This document shows, in pieces, positions 59,181 to 64,000 of a DNA stretch of 64,000 nt (the stretch's first letter is position 1; each line of letters begins with the position of its first letter). The stretch covers positions 868,001 to 932,000 of the forward strand of contig NZ_JARQWW010000001.1 in NCBI RefSeq assembly GCF_029543125.1, given 5' to 3'. Both the position numbers and the translations under genes were made by a program. Origin of the DNA: Caulobacter segnis (GTDB lineage: Bacteria; Pseudomonadota; Alphaproteobacteria; Caulobacterales; Caulobacteraceae). The notes beneath the pieces are model-generated. The model did no database searches. It was not told the DNA's origin and saw only the letters and a program-made list of their open reading frames with translations.

Positions 59181-60971
59181 TCAGCGGCGGGCCTTCTGGC
59201 GATAGCCCCTCGTGCGTCCGCCGAGGGCTTCGGGATGGTTCAGCTCCTTGCGGAACTCGTCGCGCCGCTCGTGGATCGAGGCGATGACCAGGCCCATGGG
59301 CACGCCGATGTCGACCAGCACGGTCTCCGACAGCTGCAGACTGGCCTCGATGGTTTCCGGCACCGCGTCGGTGACCCCCAGCTCGTAGAGCCGCGCCGCA
59401 TGGCGGGCGTCCTTGGCGCGGGCGACGATGGGCAGGTCCGGGCGCAGATCGCGCGCCGCGCCCACCACGGCTTCCGTCCCGTCGGGATTGTCCATGGTCA
59501 CCACAAGGGCCCGCGCATGGTCCAGGCCGCAGCGGCGCAGGAAATCCGGCCGCGAGGCGTCACCGAAATAGACCTTGCCCGTCGTCCGGCGCCCCGCCTC
59601 CACCAGGCGCGGGTCGCGGTCTGCCGCGATCCAGGCGATGTCGTGGCGAGTGAGCATCTCGCCGACCAGGCGGCCGACGCGGCCATAGCCGACCACCAGA
59701 ACCGACGGCGCCTCTTCCGGGTCCGGCACGCCGGCGGACGGGGGAGAGGGGATCGACGCCTTCTCACTGCGCGGGACGGCCGCGACCTTGCTCGCCAGGG
59801 CGGCGAGCGCAGGGATCGAGAACATGGACAGGGTTGACGCCACGAGGATCAGCTGGCCCGCGCCCTGGGCGACAATGCCTTCCTGCATGGCGGAGCCCAG
59901 GATGACGAAGGCGAACTCGCCGCCGCCCGCCAGCAGCAGCGCCGCCTCGGCCGCGGCCTCCCAGCTCAGCTTGAAGATCCGGCCCAGAACGAAGACGACG
60001 CTGGCGTTCAGAGCTATCATGCCCAGCGCCATGCCGATGATGGGACCCGGGCTTTGAGCCAGAAGCGACAGGTCCAGGCCGATGCCGATGGACACGAAGA
60101 ACAGGCCGAGCAGCAGGCCCTTGAAGGGCTCGATCTTCACCTCGACTTCGTGACGGTATTCGGTCTCGGCCAGCAGCAGGCCGGCGACGAAGGCGCCCAA
60201 GGCCATGGACAGGCCGGCCAGGGCGCTGATCAATCCAGCGCCGATGACGATCAACAGCGACGCGGCCATGAACATCTCGTCGCTCTTGGCCTTGGCCACC
60301 GACCGCATCATCGGGCGCAGCAGCACGCGGCCCGCCAGGACGATGGCGCCGACGCCGATCACCGCCGGAGCAGCGGCCAGCAGCATGGCCGGCGACAGCG
60401 CCTCGCCCCGCCCGCCCATGATCGCGATGGTGATCAGGATCGGCGCCACGGCCAGATCCTGGAACAGCAGCACCGAGAAGGTCGCCCGGCCCGCCGGGCT
60501 ATGCTGGCGCTTCTGCTCCGCCAGGATGGGCATGACGATGGCCGTGGACGACAGGGCCAGGGCCGCGCCGATGGCGCAGGCGGCCGCCACCGGCTGCCCC
60601 AGCAGCCAGGCCGCCGAGGCGATCACCAGAATGCAGAAGCTGACCTGAAGGCCGCCCAGGCCGAACACCAGCCGCCGCATCAGGCGCAGGCGCTCCCAGG
60701 AGAGCTCCAGACCGATCATGAACAGCAGGAAGACGACGCCGAACTCGGCCAACTGGGCCACGTCGGCCGGATTGCCGATGGTGAAGTAGGACAGCCACGG
60801 CGCCTTCTCCCCAAGCGACCCGAGGCCGAACGGCCCCAGAACCACGCCGGCGAACAGGAAGCCCAGAATGGGATTGAGCCGCCAACGCCGGAACAGGGGA
60901 ACGACCACCCCCGCCGTCGCCAGGAACAGCACCAGATCCTTGTAGTTCTCCGCCGCGACCCCGTGGTCCAA
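59181..60971 (-). CDS. CPA2 monovalent cation/proton antiporter, KefB/KefC-like
   Basis: A 596-residue membrane antiporter. About 12 helices occupy residues 10-390 (LNPILGFLFAGVVLGPFGLG, GLELSWERLRLMRRLVFGLG, FQDLAVAPILI with the conserved Asp). A cytoplasmic TrkA-N/RCK NAD-binding domain lies at about 420-540 (VLVVGYGRVGRLVGEML). This pattern fits glutathione-gated K+ efflux (KefB/C) and related K+/H+ antiporters. The start is TTG 60971 with AGGAG upstream. It is on the opposite strand from ybaL, with a small XRE regulator between them that reads the same way as this gene. Confidence 0.9.
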   Translation of the reverse strand: MDHGVAAENYKDLVLFLATAGVVVPLFRRWRLNPILGFLFAGVVLGPFGLGSLGEKAPWLSYFTIGNPADVAQLAEFGVVFLLFMIGLELSWERLRLMRRLVFGLGGLQVSFCILVIASAAWLLGQPVAAACAIGAALALSSTAIVMPILAEQKRQHSPAGRATFSVLLFQDLAVAPILITIAIMGGRGEALSPAMLLAAAPAVIGVGAIVLAGRVLLRPMMRSVAKAKSDEMFMAASLLIVIGAGLISALAGLSMALGAFVAGLLLAETEYRHEVEVKIEPFKGLLLGLFFVSIGIGLDLSLLAQSPGPIIGMALGMIALNASVVFVLGRIFKLSWEAAAEAALLLAGGGEFAFVILGSAMQEGIVAQGAGQLILVASTLSMFSIPALAALASKVAAVPRSEKASIPSPPSAGVPDPEEAPSVLVVGYGRVGRLVGEMLTRHDIAWIAADRDPRLVEAGRRTTGKVYFGDASRPDFLRRCGLDHARALVVTMDNPDGTEAVVGAARDLRPDLPIVARAKDARHAARLYELGVTDAVPETIEASLQLSETVLVDIGVPMGLVIASIHERRDEFRKELNHPEALGGRTRGYRQKARR

Positions 60972-60998
60972 TGTCAGCCCGCTCCTAGACTTTGAAAA

Positions 60999-61256
60999 CT
61001 ATCCGACCAGCCGCACGCCCGGCCCGGCGCTTTCGCCCACCGGTTCGCCCGGCCCGATCAGCATGACGCCGCCGTCGCGCAAAGCCGCCATCAGCAGACG
61101 CTCGGTTCCGCCGTGCAGCTCATGGCGCCCGGTCTCGAAATCGCGCACTGTGCTGCGCGAGACTCCGGCCCGGCTCGCCAGATCCTCTTGGGACCAGTCG
61201 AGAAGGCCGCGCGCCGCGCGGCACTGGGACGGACACAGTATTTTCGTATGAGGCAT
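60999..61256 (-). CDS. small XRE-family HTH regulator
   Basis: An 85-residue protein with a helix-turn-helix at about 12-62 (CRAARGLLDWSQEDLASRAG, VSRSTVRDFETGRHELHGGT) and a short C-terminus, GVMLIGPGEPVG. It is a common small alphaproteobacterial Cro/C1-type regulator with no sensor domain. The start at 61256 gives MPHTKILCPSQ. Its start lies 76 bases from ybaL, and two inverted-repeat operators lie between them. It reads toward the KefC-like gene, whose start is 27 bases past its stop, so it may regulate both antiporters. Confidence 0.88.
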   Translation of the reverse strand: MPHTKILCPSQCRAARGLLDWSQEDLASRAGVSRSTVRDFETGRHELHGGTERLLMAALRDGGVMLIGPGEPVGESAGPGVRLVG

Positions 61257-61268
61257 GGTAGCCAATCC

Positions 61269-61302
61269 GGGTGAAGTCACCCATATTGGGCGAGTATCAC
61301 CC
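61269..61302. promoter_or_regulatory. paired inverted repeats, probable XRE operators
   Basis: GGGTGA-N2-TCACCC (61269-61282) and GGGCGA-N3-TCACCC (61288-61302), about 20 bp centre to centre, i.e. about two helical turns. They fill the 76-base gap between the divergent XRE gene and ybaL. Paired similar palindromes are typical of small phage-type regulators. Confidence 0.6.
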
Positions 61303-61332
61303 TCACAGGATCATATCGTCAAGGAGACAGGC

Positions 61333-62973
61333 TTGCCGCATCACGTGCCGCTGATCGCCACCATCGTCGCCGGCCTCGTGCTGGCCTTCATCTTTGGCGC
61401 GATCGCCAATCGTCTGCGACTGCCCGTGCTTGTAGGATATCTCCTCGCCGGCGTGGCGGTGGGTCCGTTCACCCCCGGCTACGTGGCCGACCAGCCCCTG
61501 GCCAATCAGCTGGCCGAGATCGGCGTGATCCTGCTGATGTTCGGGGTCGGTCTGCACTTCTCGCTCAAGGACCTCATGGCGGTGCGCAAGATCGCCATTC
61601 CCGGCGCCGTCGCCCAGATCCTGGCCGCGACGCTCATGGGCATGGGGATGGCGACTCTTCTGGGCTGGCCGATCGGCGGCGGCGTGGTCTTCGGCCTGGC
61701 CCTGTCGGTGGCCTCCACCGTCGTTCTGCTGCGCGCCCTTCAGGAGCGCCGCCTCATCGAGACCGAACGCGGCCGCATCGCCGTGGGCTGGCTGATCGTC
61801 GAGGACCTGGCCATGGTCCTGGCCCTGGTGCTGATCCCGGCGGTGACGCAGGCCCTGAGCAGCGACAACGGCGGCGGCCTGGTCGGCATGGCCGGCGCCC
61901 TGGGCATGACGCTCGGCAAGGTGGCGGCCTTCATCGCCCTGATGCTGATCGTCGGCCGCAGGGTCATCCCATGGGTCCTGCACTGGACCGCGCATACGGG
62001 CTCGCGCGAACTGTTCCGCCTGGCGGTGCTCGCCATCGCCCTGGGCGTCGCCTTCGGGTCGGCTGAGCTGTTCGGCGTATCCTTCGCGCTCGGCGCCTTC
62101 TTCGCCGGCATGATCATGAGCGAGTCCGAGCTCAGCCAGCAGGCGGCCAACGAGACCCTGCCCCTGCGCGACGCCTTCGCGGTGCTGTTCTTCGTCTCCA
62201 TCGGCATGCTGTTCAACCCGATGATCCTGATCCAGCACCCGCTGCCGGTGCTGGCCACACTGGCGATCATCGTGGTGGGCAAGTCCATCGCCGCCTACCT
62301 GATCGTGCGCGCGTTCAGGCACGCCACCGGCACGGCCCTGACCATCTCCGCCTCCCTGGCGCAGATCGGCGAATTCTCCTTCATCCTGGCGGCGCTCGGC
62401 ACGGACCTGAAGCTTCTGCCCCCGGAAGGCCGTGACCTGATCCTGGCGGGCGCCATCCTGTCGATCCTGGTCAACCCGATCCTTTTCCGACTGGTCGACC
62501 GCCAAACCCAGAAGTCGCTCAAGCCGACGCTGGCGGCGGAAGAGGTCGCGCCCTCCAAGCCCGCCTCCTGCGTGGTGCTGGTCGGCTACGGCCGCGTGGG
62601 CAAGGCTGTGGCCGAAGGCTTCAAGGGCGCCGGCCTGGTGGTGGTCGAGACCGAGAACGAGCGCCTGGATGAACTTCGCGCCCAGGACATCAAGGTGGTC
62701 GAAGGCAACGCCGTGAAGCCGGAGATTCTGGCCGAGGCCGGTCTGGAGAACGCCACCCATCTGCTGGTGGCCGTGCCCAACGCCTTTGAGGCGGCGACCA
62801 TCGTGGAGCAGGCCCGACGCATCAATCCGAAGGTGCGGATCATCGCCCGGGCCCATTCGGACGCCGAGGTGGAGCTTCTGGCGGCCAAGGGCGCCGACAA
62901 CACCATCATGGGCGAGCGGGAGATCGCGCTCGGCATGCTGGCTCTCACCAAGGCCAAGCCGCGGCCGGCTTGA
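61333..62973 (+). CDS. ybaL: YbaL-like K+/H+ antiporter
   Basis: A 546-residue CPA2 antiporter closely resembling E. coli YbaL along its length: LVGYLLAGVAVGPFTPGYVAD, MFGVGLHFSLKDLMAV, LSVASTVVLLRAL, IAVGWLIVEDL, AFFAGMIMSESELS, LPLRDAFAVLFFVS. A C-terminal RCK/TrkA-N domain follows at about 410-520 (VVLVGYGRVGKAVAEGF), ending GEREIALGMLAL. I start it at TTG 61333 with AAGGAG 6 bases upstream, giving the short family N-terminus MPHHVPLIATI; a start at 61255 would cross the operator. It exports K+ in exchange for H+. Confidence 0.94.
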   Translation: MPHHVPLIATIVAGLVLAFIFGAIANRLRLPVLVGYLLAGVAVGPFTPGYVADQPLANQLAEIGVILLMFGVGLHFSLKDLMAVRKIAIPGAVAQILAATLMGMGMATLLGWPIGGGVVFGLALSVASTVVLLRALQERRLIETERGRIAVGWLIVEDLAMVLALVLIPAVTQALSSDNGGGLVGMAGALGMTLGKVAAFIALMLIVGRRVIPWVLHWTAHTGSRELFRLAVLAIALGVAFGSAELFGVSFALGAFFAGMIMSESELSQQAANETLPLRDAFAVLFFVSIGMLFNPMILIQHPLPVLATLAIIVVGKSIAAYLIVRAFRHATGTALTISASLAQIGEFSFILAALGTDLKLLPPEGRDLILAGAILSILVNPILFRLVDRQTQKSLKPTLAAEEVAPSKPASCVVLVGYGRVGKAVAEGFKGAGLVVVETENERLDELRAQDIKVVEGNAVKPEILAEAGLENATHLLVAVPNAFEAATIVEQARRINPKVRIIARAHSDAEVELLAAKGADNTIMGEREIALGMLALTKAKPRPA

Positions 62974-63005
62974 CCCGAAGGCAGGGCGGCTTTAGGGGCG
63001 ACGTC

Positions 63006-63383
63006 ATGCAGGTCGCGCGGGGACATCGACGCACGGGAGGCTGGCTGCTGTGGCTGGCGGTCCTGTCCATGCTGCTGCCCGGCTTCAGCGTCGGCGCCGC
63101 CGCCGCGACCCGCGACGAGACCCTGATCCAGATCTGCTCGGCCGACGGCGCGATGACCATCATCGTCGATCAGGCCGGCCAACCGGCCAAGAGCGGCTTC
63201 GCCGGCCTGCCCTGTCAGGACTGCCTGGCCGTCGCCCTGGCCGTGGTGGAGACCCCACCCGTCGCCGTCGCCCCTGTCCGCTATGCGGTCTCCATCCCCA
63301 TGGCGACGGCCGAACGCCAACACGAACGCCCGCGCGCCCGCGCGCCGCCACGGCCGCCCAGCCAGGCGCCGCCCCTCAGCTGA
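63006..63383 (+). CDS. DUF2946-like small protein
   Basis: A 125-residue protein. A hydrophobic N-terminal segment (WLLWLAVLSMLLPGFSVGAAAA, about 15-36) is followed by ICSADGAMTIIVDQAG and LPCQDCLAVAL, the Cys-x-x-Cys arrangement of the DUF2946 family, then a Pro/Arg-rich tail. The ATG at 63006 is preferred over the TTG overlapping the ybaL stop. DUF2946 genes often precede TonB-dependent receptors, some of them metal-linked, as here. A metal-binding role is an inference from the Cys pair. Confidence 0.7.
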   Translation: MQVARGHRRTGGWLLWLAVLSMLLPGFSVGAAAATRDETLIQICSADGAMTIIVDQAGQPAKSGFAGLPCQDCLAVALAVVETPPVAVAPVRYAVSIPMATAERQHERPRARAPPRPPSQAPPLS

Positions 63384-63452
63384 CCGACATCGCCTGATCG
63401 ACGCGCGCGGCCCGCCGTGCGCGACCGCCTGTCGTTTTAGCTGGATCCTTTC

Positions 63453-64000
63453 ATGTCTATGCACTTGCGCAGCGCCCTCATGCTGGGCGCCGCCATGGCC
63501 GCCATGCCGGCCCTCTCCCTCGCCGCCCCGATGACCACCGGGGCCGAACCCACCGTCGACTCGGTGATCGTCACCGCCGCCCCCAACCCCGAAGACCCCG
63601 CCGTAGTCTCGGCGGCGCGCAAGCGCCTGTCCGAAACCCCCGGCGCGGTGTCTGTCATCTCCGCCGAGTCCTACGCCAACCGCTTCGCCCTGGCCCTGGA
63701 CGACGTGCTTCGCGACGCCCCCGGGGTCTATGCCCAGCGCAAGTGGGGCGGCGACATCCGCATCTCCATCCGAGGTTCGGGCATCGGCAACGCCAACCAC
63801 AACCGCGGGCTCCTGCTCGCCCAGGACGGCGTGCCGCTGAATGAGGCCGACGGCTATGGCGACAGCCAGATCGCCGACCCGCTGCTGGCCCGCTACACCG
63901 AGGTCTATCGCGGCGGCAACGCCCTGCGCTTTGGCGGCGCCCTGCTCGGCGGCGCGGTGAACATGGTCACGCCCACCGGCAAGAACGCCGGGTTCGAAAA
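63453..64000 (+). CDS. TonB-dependent receptor, N-terminal part (runs off the window)
   Basis: The first 182 codons of a TonB-dependent outer-membrane receptor. It has a signal peptide (MSMHLRSALMLGAAMAAMPA, cleavage near 25) and a TonB-box-like DSVIVTAA at about 36-43. The plug domain shows LSETPGAVSVISAESY, ALDDVLRDAPGVYAQRKWGG, IRISIRGSGIG and GALLGGAVNMVTPTG. The plug resembles FecA-type ferric-siderophore or metal receptors more than the large sugar-type receptor at 32081. It follows a DUF2946-like gene by 69 bases. The barrel is outside the window. Confidence 0.92.
   Translation, partial: MSMHLRSALMLGAAMAAMPALSLAAPMTTGAEPTVDSVIVTAAPNPEDPAVVSAARKRLSETPGAVSVISAESYANRFALALDDVLRDAPGVYAQRKWGGDIRISIRGSGIGNANHNRGLLLAQDGVPLNEADGYGDSQIADPLLARYTEVYRGGNALRFGGALLGGAVNMVTPTGKNAGFE

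Noticed and set aside
1..64000. Prophage, insertion sequences, CRISPR arrays, tRNA or rRNA genes
   Set aside because: Read through for transposases, integrases, phage structural genes, regularly spaced repeats and tRNA-like folds; none could be supported.

Overview
The window is GC-rich (roughly two-thirds G+C by eye) chromosomal DNA from an alphaproteobacterium, most likely order Caulobacterales (Caulobacter, Phenylobacterium or Brevundimonas-like). The pointers are a large TonB-dependent receptor beside flavin-dependent (tryptophan) halogenase homologues, Lrp-type PutR regulators beside putA, many multidomain histidine kinases, and a proline-rich OmpA-like protein. The species assignment is inference. 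I see no rRNA, tRNA, CRISPR, prophage or insertion sequence. The only decayed material is a short region at 7780-8308.

Layout. 1-3722: a c-di-GMP-type PAS/GGDEF/EAL protein and small unknown proteins. 3786-16111: a stress/xenobiotic-like region with two MFS/LysR systems, a pirin, a gene graveyard, a yefM-yoeB toxin-antitoxin pair, a porin plus MFS exporter pair, and a five-gene operon (isochorismatase-like hydrolase, haloperoxidase-like hydrolase, XapX, amidohydrolase, DoxX). 16323-22829: an orphan sensor kinase, an MFS exporter, UDP-xylose synthase, a 2-hydroxyacid dehydrogenase with a glyoxalase-fold protein, and lipoproteins. 22810-28066: a signalling module (OmpR-type regulator, LysM-FecR protein, CHASE2 kinase) divergent from three small proteins. 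28063-35161: TonB receptor, two halogenase-like flavoenzymes and a sugar-isomerase-like protein. 35516-47808: two hybrid kinases, rfbCBA, an outer-membrane barrel, a thioesterase and class I ribonucleotide reductase NrdA. 47960-49455: a PAP2 phosphatase and a GDT1-family cation exporter behind a manganese riboswitch. 49452-57335: two different PutA enzymes, each with its own divergent Lrp regulator. 57446-64000: OmpA, two CPA2 K+/H+ antiporters around a small XRE regulator, a DUF2946-like protein and the start of a second TonB receptor.

Most notable sequence signals. (1) Three promoters, at the LysR/pirin pair, the MFS-porin pair and the hydrolase operon, carry the same phased 44-bp element (TAG-N5-TAAA, 11 bp, xTTC-N9-GAAAAG). 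Candidate -10 elements sit at the same distance from it in each case. This ties scattered genes into one probable LysR regulon. (2) A yybP-ykoY (Mn2+) riboswitch begins inside the last codons of the PAP2 gene and leads the GDT1 exporter. (3) 10-bp-phased TGTAAA repeats lie in front of a small-protein operon divergent from an OmpR-type regulator. (4) A perfect 16-bp LacI-type palindrome lies in the TonB receptor promoter region, and a strong terminator sits between that receptor and the halogenases. (5) Paired operator-like repeats lie between the XRE regulator and ybaL. (6) The putA-lrp unit appears to have been duplicated and then diverged.
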